From Neokomagataea tanensis (lineage in GTDB: Bacteria > Pseudomonadota > Alphaproteobacteria > Acetobacterales > Acetobacteraceae), in NCBI RefSeq assembly GCF_006542335.1, contig NZ_CP032485.1, positions 1,064,501 to 1,128,500 of the forward strand: a stretch of 64,000 nucleotides of DNA. The letters run 5' to 3'. Of this stretch, positions 46,124 through 56,746 are shown piece after piece. Position numbers and translations under genes: made by a program. The number at the start of each line of letters is the position of its first letter. Position 1 is the stretch's first letter. The notes beneath the pieces are model-generated. The model had not been told where the DNA came from and did no database searches. It saw only the letters and a program-made list of their open reading frames with translations.

Positions 46124-47419
46124 ATGGCTAATCCAGATTTCAACGATTCCGACGTCATTTTCGCACTCGCCACCGGCGCTGGGCGTGGTGCCATTGCTGT
46201 GATGCGTGCAAGCGGCACAGGGAGTGCGCGTGTATTAGCGTCTTTATGTGGGGTTTTACCTGAACCTCGTCGTGCGAGTTTGCGTCGTTTGCGACACGAT
46301 GGTGAAGTTTTGGACGAGGCTGTTGTATTGTGGTTCCCTGGTCCGCGATCATATACGGGGGAGGATGGTTTTGAACTGCACCTCCATGCTGGTCCTGCCA
46401 TTATTGCTGGGGTTGCGGATGCGTTAACAGCGTTTGGTGCTCGTCCGGCTGAACCGGGTGAATTTACGCGCCGTTCGGTTCAGAATGGGCGGATGGACTT
46501 GCTGCAAGCAGAGGCTATTTCTGATCTTATTGAAGCAGAGACGGAAAGCCAGCGTAAGCAAGCGTTGAGGCAGGCGGACGGAGCACTGAGTAAGCTCTAC
46601 GATGGGTGGGCGGAGCGTTTGCGTATCGTGGTTGCGCATCAGGAAGCTCTTATTGATTTTCCTGATGAAGATTTGCCAGATTCTGTTGAGGCGGAACTCC
46701 TAGCTAATATATGGAATTTGCAGGCCGAGATGGGAGAGCATTTGCAGGACCATCGCGGTGAGCTGATGCGGGCTGGGATTACGGTTGTTATCGCGGGCGC
46801 CCCCAACGTTGGTAAGTCGAGCTTGTTGAATGCTTTGTCCGGCATGGATGCCGCTATTGTCACGCATCGTGCGGGAACAACGCGCGATGCTATCGCGTTG
46901 GATTGGGTGTTGGATGGCGTGAAGTTGCGGCTGATTGATACCGCGGGCTTGCGTGAGACAGACGACGAGATTGAGGCCGAAGGCATAAGGCGGGCGTTGT
47001 TTCACGTGAAACAGGCCGATATTGTTCTGCACCTGAGTGGGCCGGGTGATGTGCCAGAGATCCTTAATGAGGCAGAGGTCAGTGTGCGTACGAAAATCGA
47101 CGTCGCGCCAGCCCCAGAAAATATGCTAGGTATTAGCACGCATACAGGGGCTGGTTTGTCGGCTTTGCGTGCGGCGCTGAGCGAGCGAGTACGGGCTTTG
47201 ACTGCTGGAGCGGCCGCTCCGCCGTTAACGCGTGCGAGGCACCGGGCGGGCATACAGGAAGCCGCCCATTACTTGGAGCGTGCACTTGGAGCGGACTGGC
47301 CAGAGTTGCGTGGCGAGGAGTTGCGCTTGGCACTACGCTCACTCGGGCGTCTGACTGGCCATGTGGATGTCGAATCATTGCTCGATGCGATTTTCGGGCA
47401 GTTTTGTATCGGGAAATGA
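46124..47419 (+). CDS. mnmE: tRNA modification GTPase
   Basis: MnmE with MnmG adds the aminomethyl-type group at U34 of several tRNAs. The N-terminal folate-binding domain (about 1-115) holds GRGAIAVMR and [12 protein letters not shown] motifs, the G domain starts with [16 protein letters not shown] near residue 226, followed by DTAGLRE, and the chain ends with the conserved FCIGK. The 431 residues are normal. A perfect parS site lies within the gene. The stop overlaps the mnmG start by four bases. Confidence 0.97.
   Translation: MANPDFNDSDVIFALATGAGRGAIAVMRASGTGSARVLASLCGVLPEPRRASLRRLRHDGEVLDEAVVLWFPGPRSYTGEDGFELHLHAGPAIIAGVADALTAFGARPAEPGEFTRRSVQNGRMDLLQAEAISDLIEAETESQRKQALRQADGALSKLYDGWAERLRIVVAHQEALIDFPDEDLPDSVEAELLANIWNLQAEMGEHLQDHRGELMRAGITVVIAGAPNVGKSSLLNALSGMDAAIVTHRAGTTRDAIALDWVLDGVKLRLIDTAGLRETDDEIEAEGIRRALFHVKQADIVLHLSGPGDVPEILNEAEVSVRTKIDVAPAPENMLGISTHTGAGLSALRAALSERVRALTAGAAAPPLTRARHRAGIQEAAHYLERALGADWPELRGEELRLALRSLGRLTGHVDVESLLDAIFGQFCIGK
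46998..47013. other. Perfect parS partition site inside mnmE
   Basis: TGTTTCACGTGAAACA, identical to the 16-bp consensus for ParB binding, codes for Phe-His-Val-Lys-Gln in the MnmE G domain. It lies about 3.6 kb before parB. Confidence 0.93.
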
Positions 47420-49278
47420 CTTTGACGGATTTTGATGTCATCGTAATCGGTGGTGGCCATGCTGGCTGCGAAGCTGCGGCTGCGGCTGCGCGTTTTGGTG
47501 CGCGTACGGCGCTATTAACGCACCGTTTGGACACGGTTGGGGCAATGTCTTGCAATCCCGCTATTGGGGGGATTGGAAAGGGGCACCTTGTCAGGGAAAT
47601 CGATGCTCTGGATGGTTTGATGGGGAAGGCGGCTGACCGCGCTGGGATTCACTTCAAGCTTCTTAATCGTTCAAAGGGGCCAGCTGTACAGGGGCCTCGT
47701 GCGCAGGCAGATCGCTCCCTCTATCGTACAGCGATTCAGGAGTTGTTGGCGCAGACGCAAGGCTTGCAGATTATTGAAGGTGCCGTAGCAGATGTGTCGG
47801 TCGAAAATGGCCGTATTACGGGTGTTGTGTGTGAAGATGGACGGCAATTTCGTGCGCCCTCGGTTGTGCTTACAAGTGGTACGTTTTTGCGTGGGGTGAT
47901 CCATGTTGGTCATGTTTCGCATGCGGCTGGGCGTATAGGTGAGGAGCCTGCAACGCTGCTTGGGGAGCGTTTGGAGCAGTTGGGTCTGCAAATGGGACGC
48001 CTGAAAACCGGGACGCCCCCGCGTATTGCCCGTGACAGCATCGCGTGGGAAGAGCTGGATGAGGATAAAGGGGACGCAGTTCCTGAGGCATTCAGCGTTC
48101 TGACAAAGAGCATCACGAATCCCCAACTCTCATGCCGGATTAGTCAAACTACAGAAAAGACACACGCTATAATCAGGGATAATCTGCACCTGTCAGCTAT
48201 GTATGGTGGAGCTATTGCCGGAAGGGGGCCGCGCTATTGCCCCTCTATTGAAGATAAGATTGTACGTTTCGCTGAGCGTAATGCCCATCAGGTATTCTTG
48301 GAGCCTGAAGCTCTGCCCGGGAATCCTGGTGGAGATTTGGTCTACCCAAACGGTATTAGCACCAGCCTACCTGCGGACGTACAGGCAATGATGATTGCCA
48401 CAATGCCGGGGCTAGAAAATGCACGTATCGTAACGGCGGGTTATGCTGTTGAGTATGACTATGTCGATCCACGGGAGTTGTTGCCAACGCTAGAAGTGAG
48501 GCGTCTACCTGGTTTGTATCTGGCGGGGCAAATCAATGGCACGACAGGTTATGAAGAGGCTGGTGCGCAGGGGTTGCTTGCGGGTTTGAATGCGGCCCGG
48601 GCTGCCAGTGGTAGCAGCGCTTTCGTCCTAGACAGAAGTGAGGCGTATCTGGGGGTCATGATTGATGATCTCACCCTGCATGGCATTAGTGAGCCTTACC
48701 GTATGTTCACTTCGCGGGCCGAATACCGTTTGAGCTTACGGGCGGATAATGCTGATTTGCGTTTGACCCAGAAAGGGCTGGATGCGGGCTGCGTCGGTGT
48801 GGAGAGAGAGCAGGCGCACAAGGCATTGGTTGATGGCATTGAGACCGCTTCCAAACGGGCTACAGAAACAACATTCCTGCCACAGCAACTGCGTGACGTT
48901 GGGTTGGAGGTTTCTCTTGATGGGCGTAGGCGCACCTTACATGATGTTCTAGCCGCTCAGGGCAATAAGGCTGACTTGGCAAGCTTGGCGCCTTGGTTCG
49001 GCACATTGTCACCACGTGTTCAACGCCACATTGAGACGGAGGCCCGTTATGGTGGCTACCTGCAAAGGCAGGAGCGCGAAATTCGACAGCTTGCGGCTGA
49101 AACAGCCATTACGTTGCCGGTTAATTTGGACTATTACAGCGTCGGAGGCTTAAGTGCCGAGATGCAGGAGCGTTTAGCTGCCGCAAAGCCTACGAGCTTC
49201 GCTGCGGCTCAACGCGTTCGTGGGGTGACGCCTGCTGCGTTGGTTGCATTATTAGCGCATCTGAAGGGGGCGGCATGA
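47416..49278 (+). CDS. mnmG: tRNA uridine 5-carboxymethylaminomethyl modification enzyme
   Basis: MnmG is the FAD- and NADH-binding partner of MnmE. The FAD site is [21 protein letters not shown] near the N-terminus, followed by [24 protein letters not shown] and [13 protein letters not shown], and the middle contains [24 protein letters not shown] 47416, inside the mnmE stop region, gives 620 residues, the usual length; the frame is open from TTG 47404. It overlaps rsmG by four bases. Confidence 0.97.
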   Translation: MTLTDFDVIVIGGGHAGCEAAAAAARFGARTALLTHRLDTVGAMSCNPAIGGIGKGHLVREIDALDGLMGKAADRAGIHFKLLNRSKGPAVQGPRAQADRSLYRTAIQELLAQTQGLQIIEGAVADVSVENGRITGVVCEDGRQFRAPSVVLTSGTFLRGVIHVGHVSHAAGRIGEEPATLLGERLEQLGLQMGRLKTGTPPRIARDSIAWEELDEDKGDAVPEAFSVLTKSITNPQLSCRISQTTEKTHAIIRDNLHLSAMYGGAIAGRGPRYCPSIEDKIVRFAERNAHQVFLEPEALPGNPGGDLVYPNGISTSLPADVQAMMIATMPGLENARIVTAGYAVEYDYVDPRELLPTLEVRRLPGLYLAGQINGTTGYEEAGAQGLLAGLNAARAASGSSAFVLDRSEAYLGVMIDDLTLHGISEPYRMFTSRAEYRLSLRADNADLRLTQKGLDAGCVGVEREQAHKALVDGIETASKRATETTFLPQQLRDVGLEVSLDGRRRTLHDVLAAQGNKADLASLAPWFGTLSPRVQRHIETEARYGGYLQRQEREIRQLAAETAITLPVNLDYYSVGGLSAEMQERLAAAKPTSFAAAQRVRGVTPAALVALLAHLKGAA

Positions 49279-49862
49279 CGGTGGAAGTTTCACGTGAAAC
49301 ACAAGAAAAACTAGAACGTTTTGCTTCGTTGCTGACGCAATGGAACGCTCGGATTAATCTTGTTAGCCCACGTGACCTTGTTCATCTCTGGTCAAGGCAC
49401 ATAGAAGATAGTTTGCAGCTCGCTTCTTTGGTCCCACAAAATGCTCGTATAACAGATCTTGGCTCTGGCGGTGGTTTCCCGGGTTTGATCCTTGCAATAG
49501 CGACTGGCTTGCCTGTGACTCTTGTAGAGTCTGACCAGCGGAAATGCGCTTTTTTGCGGGAAGCAGCGCGTGAATGCGGTGCCACAGTGCAAGTTGTGGC
49601 CAAGCGTATTGAAACAGTTTCGCTAGAGCCAGCGGATGTCGTCACAGCGAGGGCTTTGGCCCCGCTGGAGCGTTTGTTGGGTTGGGCGCGCCCATTGCTG
49701 AAACCAGAAGGTTTTTGCCTCTTCCTAAAAGGTGCCAAGGCATCTGACGAGTTGACCGAGGCCCAACGGGACTGGCATCTCTCCACTGAGATTTTTAATA
49801 GCCGCACTGCCGAGGGCGGCGCCATCATCAAGGTTTGTGATTTTCAGCGTGTCACTCGATAA
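49275..49862 (+). CDS. rsmG: 16S rRNA (guanine-527-N7) methyltransferase
   Basis: RsmG methylates G527 of 16S rRNA with S-adenosylmethionine. The cofactor site is [19 protein letters not shown] near residues 59-77, followed by [19 protein letters not shown] and [15 protein letters not shown]. The ATG overlaps the mnmG stop. A parS-like site lies in codons 4-9, so selection on DNA and protein overlap. The last 26 bases overlap the proposed GTG start of parA. Confidence 0.95.
   Translation: MTVEVSRETQEKLERFASLLTQWNARINLVSPRDLVHLWSRHIEDSLQLASLVPQNARITDLGSGGGFPGLILAIATGLPVTLVESDQRKCAFLREAARECGATVQVVAKRIETVSLEPADVVTARALAPLERLLGWARPLLKPEGFCLFLKGAKASDELTEAQRDWHLSTEIFNSRTAEGGAIIKVCDFQRVTR
49286..49301. 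other. parS-like partition site at the start of rsmG
   Basis: AGTTTCACGTGAAACA matches the ParB consensus at 15 of 16 positions with a full palindrome core. It codes for Val-Ser-Arg-Glu-Thr at the RsmG N-terminus. Confidence 0.88.
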
Positions 49863-50649
49863 GCAATCAACAACGACCCGTATCATTGCAATCACCAATC
49901 AGAAAGGTGGCGTTGGCAAGACGACAACTGCCATCAATCTGGCCGCCGCTTTAGCCGAAAAGCAGCGTGTTCTGTTGGTTGATTTGGACCCACAGGGCAA
50001 TGCCTCAACAGGGCTCGGCGTGGAGTATGACCAACGTTCAACAGGCACATACGCCGCCCTCACGCGCGAGGCGGAGCCCAAAGATTTACCTTTGGCAACG
50101 TCTTTGCCTAACCTGTCAATTATCACGGCGAACAGTGACTTGGCTGGTGCGGAAATTGAACTCATTGACGATGACCGGCGTGAGTATCGTCTGCGCGATG
50201 CCTTGCATGCCCTTGAAGGTCAGTACGACACGATTTTGATTGACTGCCCGCCAAGCCTCGGGTTGCTGACACTTAATGCGCTCGTCGCATCCGACAGCGT
50301 TTTGGTGCCTCTGCAATGTGAGTTTTTTGCGCTGGAGGGTATTAGTCAGTTGGTGAAAACAGTTGACCGGGTACGTCGCGCGTTTAATGCTGACTTGCAG
50401 TTAGAGGGGATCGTGCTGACGATGTATGATCGCCGCAACAATCTTTCTGAGCTTGTTGCACAAGATGCTCGGGGTTTCTTTGGTGAAAAGGTCTACGAGA
50501 CTTTGATCCCAAGGAATATTCGTGTTTCTGAAGCGCAGAGTCATGGAACAACGGTATTGGAGTACGATGCTCGTTCCACCGGCGCTGCTGCTTACCGTGC
50601 ATTAGGGGACGAACTTCTACAACGCAACGAAGCACGGGCAAAGGCATAA
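49837..50649 (+). CDS. parA: Chromosome partitioning ATPase ParA
   Basis: ParA is the Walker-type ATPase that moves ParB-parS complexes for chromosome segregation. The deviant Walker A motif is [15 protein letters not shown] near residues 22-36, the [14 protein letters not shown] motif follows, then [15 protein letters not shown]. The length of 270 residues is typical of a chromosomal ParA (Soj). The start GTG 49837 lies inside rsmG; a later start is possible. parB begins four bases after the stop. Confidence 0.96.
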   Translation: MIFSVSLDKQSTTTRIIAITNQKGGVGKTTTAINLAAALAEKQRVLLVDLDPQGNASTGLGVEYDQRSTGTYAALTREAEPKDLPLATSLPNLSIITANSDLAGAEIELIDDDRREYRLRDALHALEGQYDTILIDCPPSLGLLTLNALVASDSVLVPLQCEFFALEGISQLVKTVDRVRRAFNADLQLEGIVLTMYDRRNNLSELVAQDARGFFGEKVYETLIPRNIRVSEAQSHGTTVLEYDARSTGAAAYRALGDELLQRNEARAKA

Positions 50650-50653
50650 CGCG

Positions 50654-51532
50654 ATGGCTAAAAAAGACGGCATGCCGCGTTTGGGGCGCGGCCTTGCTGC
50701 GTTACTTGGGGAGCAGGCTCCGCAGTTGGCGCAAGCAACGCGTGCGGGTGGACCCAGCCACACTTCGACGACCTTGTCTGTTGATGTCTTAGCACCAAGC
50801 CCCTTTCAGCCGCGGCGAGACATGAATCCAGCTCGTTTGGAAGAACTGGCCGTTTCTATCCGCTCCCGTGGTGTTTTGCAGCCTTTGCTGGTTCGTCCTA
50901 ATCCGGACCAGAAAGGGCATTATCAGATCATAGCGGGTGAACGCCGCTGGCGTGCGGCACAGCAGGCTGGTTTGCATGATGTGCCAGTCCATATTCGTGA
51001 GTTAGACGATATGGACGCAATGGCAGCTGCACTGGTTGAGAATTTGCAGCGCGCAGATCTTAACCCGATTGAAGAAGCCGAGGGGCTGCAGCGCCTTCTG
51101 ACTGATTATGTGCTTACTCAGGAAGAATTAGCTGGTGCGGTTGGTAAGTCACGGCCGCACATTGCTAACATGCTTCGCTTGCTGAAGCTGCCTCAACTCG
51201 TCCGTACGCACGTACGGGAGGGACGATTGAGCGCAGGGCACGCTCGGGCGCTGCTTGGGCACCCTCAGCCTGAAGACGTAGCGCAGGTTGTTTTAGACCG
51301 TCAGTTGAATGTGCGTCAGACTGAAGCATTGGTAGCGGCAAAAAGTGCCCCCTCCGATATTTCAGAACCCAAAGAGCGGGACGTAGAAATTGTTAAACTA
51401 GAAGAGAGCTTGGCAAACCGTTTGGGACTGAAAGTCGATATTGCTTATGATGGCAAAAAGGGTGGGTCCTTAAAAATAAGCTATCGTTCACTGGAGCAGT
51501 TTGAAGCTTTGATGCGTTTACTCAACGCTTAA
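50654..51532 (+). CDS. parB: Chromosome partitioning protein ParB
   Basis: ParB binds parS, spreads on DNA and is a CTP-dependent clamp in known systems. The N-terminus begins RLGRGLAALLGE, the CTP-binding box includes PFQPRRDMNPARLEELAVSI and GERRWRAAQQAGL, the helix-turn-helix is at about residues 155-180 (TQEELAGAVGKSRPHIANMLRL), and a C-terminal dimer domain follows. Length 292 is normal. Its likely binding sites are the three parS sites in this window. Confidence 0.97.
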   Translation: MAKKDGMPRLGRGLAALLGEQAPQLAQATRAGGPSHTSTTLSVDVLAPSPFQPRRDMNPARLEELAVSIRSRGVLQPLLVRPNPDQKGHYQIIAGERRWRAAQQAGLHDVPVHIRELDDMDAMAAALVENLQRADLNPIEEAEGLQRLLTDYVLTQEELAGAVGKSRPHIANMLRLLKLPQLVRTHVREGRLSAGHARALLGHPQPEDVAQVVLDRQLNVRQTEALVAAKSAPSDISEPKERDVEIVKLEESLANRLGLKVDIAYDGKKGGSLKISYRSLEQFEALMRLLNA

Positions 51533-51561
51533 TTTTTATGTAAAAAATGTGAAAAAAGTTC

Positions 51562-51591
51562 TTGCCTTTCTAGGTGATTGCGGTGTATAGA
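51562..51591 (+). promoter_or_regulatory. Probable promoter of tRNA-Lys
   Basis: TTGCCT (51562-51567) and TATAGA (51586-51591) are separated by 18 bases, and the tRNA begins 25 bases later. This is close to the sigma-70 consensus. Confidence 0.5.
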
Positions 51592-51616
51592 CCCTCTCAC
51601 CGGAAGGCAACATCTT

Positions 51617-51692
<76 letters not shown>

Positions 51693-51850
51693 AGTGTTGC
51701 CTCCGGTCTTCATCAAAATAAAAATACGTGCCAAACAGCGTTATTATCAGTGCTGGAAACTTTCTGCGTCTCATAGAGACTAGGAACTCCCCGCATCGAT
51801 GCTGCGTATCTACTTTAGTTCGTAGACCTTTACGAATAAAGGAGAGAGCC

Positions 51851-52246
51851 GTGAAAGTAGAAGTAGGCGTTATCGCCGGGGTAATTCTTCTAGCGTTGGT
51901 AAATATATTTTGGGCCTCTATTGCCAGAACCAAGCAATACGGCACGCAATGGAATGTAGGAGCACGGGACGGCGACACGCCGCCGCTGAATCCATTCCCG
52001 GCGCGCCTAAAGCGTGCACAGGAAAACCTGTTTGAGACACTTCCGCTTTTTCTAGGTGCAATTTTGACAGCGCTGGCCGTTAACCATACGGGCTGGAAAA
52101 CGCAATGGGGTGGAATTTTGTACCTTGGTGCGAGAGTCGCTTATCTGCCGATTTATGCGGCGGGTATTCCGGTTATCCGGACCTTGATCTTCTTCGTATC
52201 GTTGATCGGGTTATTATTGGTGCTTTTTGGCGCTGTTTTCAGCTAA
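51851..52246 (+). CDS. MAPEG family membrane protein
   Basis: MAPEG proteins are small integral membrane proteins with four helices, some with glutathione-transferase or detoxification roles. The 131 residues show four hydrophobic segments and the family motif LNPFPARLKRAQENLFETLPLF, followed by RVAYLPIYAAGIPVIR. GTG 51851 has a strong AAGGAGAG before it; the longer frame upstream lacks a good start. Its substrate is unknown. Confidence 0.9.
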   Translation: MKVEVGVIAGVILLALVNIFWASIARTKQYGTQWNVGARDGDTPPLNPFPARLKRAQENLFETLPLFLGAILTALAVNHTGWKTQWGGILYLGARVAYLPIYAAGIPVIRTLIFFVSLIGLLLVLFGAVFS

Positions 52247-52253
52247 GAGGCGA

Positions 52254-52291
52254 AAAGGCCATTGCCTCCCTAAAAGGAGGCAATGGCCTTT
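52254..52291. terminator. Bidirectional terminator between MAPEG gene and katA
   Basis: A 16-bp perfect stem (52254-52269 with 52276-52291) has AAA on the left and TTT on the right, between two convergent stops. Confidence 0.92.
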
Positions 52292-52296
52292 CGTGC

Positions 52297-53757
52297 TTAC
52301 TTCTTCTGGCTCAGAACCGCATCTTGGATGCGTTGGCCGAGCTTTTGATCAACATTCTTCCAGTATTCGAACACGCGGGACAAAACGGGTTCTTCTACCC
52401 CACCCAGAATGTGACCGGATACGTTTTGTACGAGACGGTCACGTGCTGCGTCGTCCATTACGTCGTTGACGAGTTTAGCGGCTTGGCTGAAGTCGTCGTC
52501 GTCTGGACGTAACGTGTAGGCTGCACGGACGAATTCGCCATCTGCTGACCAGACTGCGTCTTCTGGGAAGCGCTCTGCATCTGGAGCTGGACCACCCTTG
52601 GTGTTTGGCGAATACACAGGGTCAGACGCGTTCAGGCTGCGCATCGTCCCACCCTTGGAATAGGAATGCACAGGACATTTTGGCGCGTTAACAGGGATCT
52701 GCTTGTAGTTTACGCCTAGGCGTGCGCGGTGGGCGTCTGCATACGCGAAAGAACGACCAAGGAGCATTTTGTCTGGGGACAGACCTGTGCCTGGAACCTG
52801 GTTGTTTGGTTCAAACGCAACTTGCTCGATTTGCGCGAAGAAGTCTGTTGGGTTGCGGTCGAGAACGAGCTTGCCAACCTCGATCAGAGGGTATTCGCTC
52901 TGAGGCCATACCTTTGTAAGATCGAATGGGTTGATGTGATACGTTTTTGCATCTTCGTAAGGCATGATCTGCATTTTGAGCGTCCAGCTGGGGTGCTCGC
53001 CACGCTTAATAGCCTCATACAGATCACGACGGTGATAATCGGCGTCACTGCCTGCAAGTTGGTCAGCTTGATCTTGCGTCAGGCATTTGATGCCCTGATC
53101 TGTTTTAAAGTGGTACTTGACCCAGAAGCGTTCGCCTTCCTCATTAACCCACATGTAGGTATGGCTGGAGAAACCATCCATGTGGCGCCATGTTGCAGGG
53201 ATGCCGCGGTCTCCCATCAGCCACGTGACTTGGTGCGCAGTTTCTGGGCAAAGTGTCCAGAAGTCCCACTGCATGTCATTGTCACGCAGACCGTTATCTG
53301 CACGGCGCTTTTGGGAATGGATGAAGTGCTGGAACTTCATTGGGTCACGGATGAAGAAGACGGGCGTGTTATTGCCCACCATATCGAAGTTGCCTTCCTC
53401 GGTGTAGAACTTTACCGAGAAGCCGCGTGGGTCACGCCACGTGTCAGGGCTGCCAGACTCACCTGCAACGGTTGAGAAGCGAATAACGACGTCAGTTTTC
53501 GCTCCCTTTTGCAAAAATTTTGCTTTCGTGTAGCGGCTTAGGTCGTGCGTTACTTCAAAGTAACCGAAGGCACCACCCCCCTTGGCGTGTGGCTGCCGGT
53601 CTGGGATCATTTCGCGGTTGAAGGTGGCCATTTGCTCGATCAGGTAATGATCGTGCAGTACGATGGGTCCATCAGCACCAACACTGAGTGAGTTTTCAGT
53701 GCTTGAAACAGGTGCACCAGAGTCTGTTGTAGCGGTTTTCAAGCTGTCCGTGGACAT
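52297..53757 (-). CDS. katA: Monofunctional heme catalase
   Basis: KatA breaks hydrogen peroxide into water and oxygen. The active-site histidine is in [16 protein letters not shown], the asparagine region is in [12 protein letters not shown], and the heme-ligand tyrosine is in [13 protein letters not shown]. Length 486 marks the small-subunit type. The N-terminal 30 residues are Ser/Thr-rich and unstructured. A Fur-box-like element lies upstream. Acetic acid bacteria have strong periplasmic oxidation, which makes peroxide defence a natural need. Confidence 0.96.
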   Translation of the reverse strand: MSTDSLKTATTDSGAPVSSTENSLSVGADGPIVLHDHYLIEQMATFNREMIPDRQPHAKGGGAFGYFEVTHDLSRYTKAKFLQKGAKTDVVIRFSTVAGESGSPDTWRDPRGFSVKFYTEEGNFDMVGNNTPVFFIRDPMKFQHFIHSQKRRADNGLRDNDMQWDFWTLCPETAHQVTWLMGDRGIPATWRHMDGFSSHTYMWVNEEGERFWVKYHFKTDQGIKCLTQDQADQLAGSDADYHRRDLYEAIKRGEHPSWTLKMQIMPYEDAKTYHINPFDLTKVWPQSEYPLIEVGKLVLDRNPTDFFAQIEQVAFEPNNQVPGTGLSPDKMLLGRSFAYADAHRARLGVNYKQIPVNAPKCPVHSYSKGGTMRSLNASDPVYSPNTKGGPAPDAERFPEDAVWSADGEFVRAAYTLRPDDDDFSQAAKLVNDVMDDAARDRLVQNVSGHILGGVEEPVLSRVFEYWKNVDQKLGQRIQDAVLSQKK

Positions 53758-53844
53758 GGGGGTGATCCTCTGATTGGTGTAGGATATACCCCTAAAGTGC
53801 TTGAGTTCTCTTCGGTTCCAAAGAATTATAATTTTTTATTTGCT

Positions 53845-53863
53845 TTAATTGATAATCATTCTC
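53845..53863. promoter_or_regulatory. Fur-box-like element upstream of katA
   Basis: The stretch TTAATTGATAATCATTCTC agrees with the 19-bp Fur consensus at about 14 positions, including an unbroken GATAATCATT. It lies about 90 bases before the catalase start, suggesting iron- or Fur-like control of the heme enzyme. Confidence 0.45.
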
Positions 53864-54002
53864 ATTTTTACTTCGTCTGAATTTTATACAAAGCACCTGT
53901 TATTTGTAGGTTATTAATAATAATTCTAGGTAAAAAACTATATTTCAAAAAAATAATAGTGACGTAATTTAGGTGCTGTCGCGGTTAAAAAGAAGACACC
54001 GG

Positions 54003-54833
54003 TTATAAATTACGATCGCGTTTTAACTGGTCCCAAGCAGCATTTATTTGTGCGACGCGGTCTTGAGCTTTTTTTCTTTGCTGTTCGTTCATAGGTTTTT
54101 GCGCAAGAACGTCAGGGTGGTGCTCACGGATGAGCTTGCGCCACTGCTGTTTGACTTCGGTATCACTTGCTGTACGCGAGAGGCCGAGCACACGATAAGC
54201 ATCAAAGCCACTACTCTGTTGGGCGCGTGTCTGTCCGCTTTCTGCGCGTTCCCAAGCGCCGACGGAAAGACCAAAGGCACGATGTACGCGCTGTAAAAAA
54301 TCTAATTCTGCCGGGTGTAAGCGTTGATCAGAACCTGCATCGGCACGTGCTATACGAAATAAAGCCGTGAGCAGATGTTCCAGCGGCGTTTTGTCGCTAG
54401 TATAGGCTTTGCCCATTTCGCGGGCGTACATTTCGAAATCGTCTGTTCTTTCGCGCGCTTTGTCGAAGAGCATGCCAACCTCCCGAACGTTATCGGGGGG
54501 AAATTGAAAGCATGTTTTAAAGGCGTTGATTTCTGCCCGGTTTACCGGAGCATCAATTTTAGCGAGTTTTGCGCATAAAGCGACGAGGCCGATGGCGTAG
54601 AGTTGATCGTTTTTACCGAGGGCAGCGGCGACTTTTGCTGCAGCAAAGAACGCGGCGCTGTTAGGGTCTGGGCGTCCTTTTGCACTGAAGCGTTCACTGA
54701 AACCACCACTCTTGGGGTTGAGGAGTGCTCCGCTATCAGCAGCGTGCCCTAAAGCTCCGCCCATCAAAGCGCCAAATGGCCCGCCGACAGCGAACCCAGC
54801 TACACTTCCGAAAAGTTTGCCCCAGATGCTCAT
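54003..54833 (-). CDS. djlA: DjlA-like J-domain co-chaperone with TerB domain
   Basis: DjlA is a membrane-anchored partner of DnaK. The N-terminus has a Gly-rich hydrophobic segment (VAGFAVGGPFGALMGGALG), the middle (about 55-195) matches a TerB-like helical domain with FDKARERTDDFEMYAREMGK, and the C-terminus (about 210-276) is a J domain with the essential His-Pro-Asp in REHHPDVLA. The 276 residues fit the family. It follows the ribbon-helix-helix gene by 25 bases and is likely in the same unit. Confidence 0.9.
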   Translation of the reverse strand: MSIWGKLFGSVAGFAVGGPFGALMGGALGHAADSGALLNPKSGGFSERFSAKGRPDPNSAAFFAAAKVAAALGKNDQLYAIGLVALCAKLAKIDAPVNRAEINAFKTCFQFPPDNVREVGMLFDKARERTDDFEMYAREMGKAYTSDKTPLEHLLTALFRIARADAGSDQRLHPAELDFLQRVHRAFGLSVGAWERAESGQTRAQQSSGFDAYRVLGLSRTASDTEVKQQWRKLIREHHPDVLAQKPMNEQQRKKAQDRVAQINAAWDQLKRDRNL

Positions 54834-54858
54834 GGCTGCAATCTAGCATGCAATGAGC

Positions 54859-55089
54859 TTAGAGCAAATTAGTCTGTTGCGGGTTGCGCGACAGAAGTGC
54901 CGCTACGCGTAATGCCGAGGCAAGGGGGCGATCTGGTGTTCGGCGTGCGTCAATTTCAGCGACTAACGCTGTGAAACTAAGCTGGCGCTGAATCGCGACT
55001 TGATCCAGCACGTGCCAGAACTCTGGTTCTAAGGCGACGGATGTACGGTGTCCGCTTAGAGAAAGGCTGCGCTTGACTAAAAAGCTCAT
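54859..55089 (-). CDS. Ribbon-helix-helix domain protein
   Basis: The 76-residue protein matches a group of single-domain ribbon-helix-helix proteins common in Alphaproteobacteria, with the pattern KRSLSLSGHRTSVALEPEFW and FTALVAEIDARR. Such proteins bind DNA as dimers, though the target is unknown. It has a long upstream region of 480 bases without other genes, containing palindromes, and precedes djlA. Confidence 0.85.
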   Translation of the reverse strand: MSFLVKRSLSLSGHRTSVALEPEFWHVLDQVAIQRQLSFTALVAEIDARRTPDRPLASALRVAALLSRNPQQTNLL

Positions 55090-55570
55090 AGTGCGGTTTC
55101 CAGCATAAAGCCGTTAAATAAATAGATCGCTTTCCGCATGTTCGGGCTTTTCGAGAAAAAGAAGTCCATGGAGGCTAATACTAACGAAAGAAAGCTTTTG
55201 GTGCACGTTTGGCGCGCTGCAATCTAGGTTGTTTGTGCGGGATGGGTACATTTGTCGGTCTTGTTAATAAGCACAAACAATAACTTTACACTGTAAAAAT
55301 TGGAAATCCAGTAAACGTTCAACCATCATAATGATGCGGCTGTAAGTTGTTTGTTTTTTGTACGGATTATCTACGGGAAAAAGAGCACTATGCCATGATC
55401 AGTAGGGCGATAGCCAAGCATCACGTTTACCAAAAAACTAAGTTGGTACTTGAGTTCACGATCTAATATGAAAATAAACCATGTATTGTTAATACTACAG
55501 GGAATTTGGGTCTATATTTAAACGTGTAGAGAGTGGGAGAGAGGTATTACTCCCCCACGGGTAATTAAGT
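55090..55570. other. 480-base non-coding region upstream of the ribbon-helix-helix gene
   Basis: No gene is seen. The region is AT-rich and holds three inverted repeats: TTTACA-C-TGTAAA at 55285-55297, CATCAT-A-ATGATG at 55324-55336, and a GTGGG...CCCAC hairpin near 55533-55558 that could end tgt transcription. Only a 23-codon ATG frame near 55396 appears, with no support. It may be a long regulatory region or hide a small RNA. Confidence 0.4.
55285..55297. promoter_or_regulatory. TTTACA-C-TGTAAA palindrome
   Basis: It has the same 6-bp arms as the site at 45434-45446 near the TetR gene, so the same regulator could bind both. It lies about 195 bases upstream of the ribbon-helix-helix gene. 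Confidence 0.35.
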
Positions 55571-56746
55571 TTAGTAAACAGGCATAGGCCATTCGTCTTC
55601 TGACCAATCACCTTGTGCCCAACCTGCACGTAAGGTGACGGCAAGCTCGTCAAGTGTGCCCTCAACGATCGCAGCCCGAATTTGGCGCATCAAACGCTGA
55701 TAATAGGCTAAGTTATGCCATGTAAGCAGCATAGGGCCGAGCATTTCACCCGCGCGGAACAGATGATGTAGGTAAGCGCGGCTGTAGCGCCCCGCCATTG
55801 GGCTGTCATCGTGAGGTGTAATGGGGCGCGTATCTTCTGCAAAGCGGGCATTGCGTAGATTAATAGTGCCCCGCTCAGTGTATGCGCGCGCAGTGCGTCC
55901 TGCGCGGGAGGGCATGACGCAGTCAAACATATCGACCCCACGCATAACGGCACCCAGTAGGTCATCAGGGGTGCCAACACCCATAAGGTAACGCGCCTTG
56001 TCATGCGGCATCATGGGGGTGGTGAAGTCTAGGGTAGAGAACATGAGTTCTTGCCCTTCACCAACGGCAAGACCACCGATTGCATACCCTTCAAAGCCGA
56101 TATCAGTAAGGGCTTTGATAGAATACTCGCGAAGGTCACGCTCTGTGCCGCCTTGGACGATACCAAACTGCCCATAGCCGGGCCGCGCAACAAACGCTTC
56201 TCGGGAACGTGCGGCCCAGCGCATCGACATTTCCATCGATTTACGCAGAGATTCTGCGGTAGCAGGCAGGGCCGGGCACTCGTCAAACGCCATAGTGATT
56301 GTTGCGTCGAGCTTGTGCTGAATATCAGTTGAGATTTCAGGCGTCAGGCGGTGTGCGCTGCCATCAATATGGGAGCGGAAAGTAACGCCGTCTTCGTCAA
56401 GCTTGCGTAGTGCGCCAAGTGACATGACCTGAAAACCGCCCGAGTCCGTCAGGATAGGGCCTTGCCAATCCATCATTCGGTGTAACCCGCCAAGCTTGGC
56501 TACGCGCTCTGCCGTTGGTCGTAGCATCAAGTGGTAGGTATTACCGAGGATGATGCCCGCGCCCGTTGAGCGAACAGAATCGGTCGTGATTCCCTTTACC
56601 GTACCAACGGTGCCAACGGGCATAAAGGTTGGGGTAGGGACGGTTCCGTGCCGCGTGTGCAGATGGCCGGCACGGGCCTGACCGCAAGTGCTTTCAGGCT
56701 TCCAGACCATTTTTTCGGCATGTTGGGAAAAGTCAGGTTTGCTCAT
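55571..56746 (-). CDS. tgt: Queuine/preQ1 tRNA-guanine transglycosylase, lacking the zinc cysteines
   Basis: Tgt swaps the guanine at tRNA position 34 for preQ1. The general aspartate is in [13 protein letters not shown], the substrate loop in [10 protein letters not shown] and the nucleophile aspartate in [18 protein letters not shown]. The length of 391 residues is normal. The zinc site of the family, C-x-C-x2-C before YSRAYLHH plus a later His, is broken: the aligned positions here are Asp, Ser and Ala (segment [11 protein letters not shown]), with no gap, while the histidine in [10 protein letters not shown] remains. The reading frame is intact. Stop and start overlaps with queA show one operon. 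Confidence 0.95.
   Translation of the reverse strand: MSKPDFSQHAEKMVWKPESTCGQARAGHLHTRHGTVPTPTFMPVGTVGTVKGITTDSVRSTGAGIILGNTYHLMLRPTAERVAKLGGLHRMMDWQGPILTDSGGFQVMSLGALRKLDEDGVTFRSHIDGSAHRLTPEISTDIQHKLDATITMAFDECPALPATAESLRKSMEMSMRWAARSREAFVARPGYGQFGIVQGGTERDLREYSIKALTDIGFEGYAIGGLAVGEGQELMFSTLDFTTPMMPHDKARYLMGVGTPDDLLGAVMRGVDMFDCVMPSRAGRTARAYTERGTINLRNARFAEDTRPITPHDDSPMAGRYSRAYLHHLFRAGEMLGPMLLTWHNLAYYQRLMRQIRAAIVEGTLDELAVTLRAGWAQGDWSEDEWPMPVY

Noticed and set aside
55090..55570. Replication origin in the long spacer near parAB
   Set aside because: There is no cluster of DnaA boxes (TTATCCACA type) and the context of dnaA, hemE or similar origin markers is absent.
55755..55830. Frameshift as the cause of missing Tgt cysteines
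   Set aside because: The alignment to the usual segment is gap-free and conserved blocks on both sides stay in the same frame.
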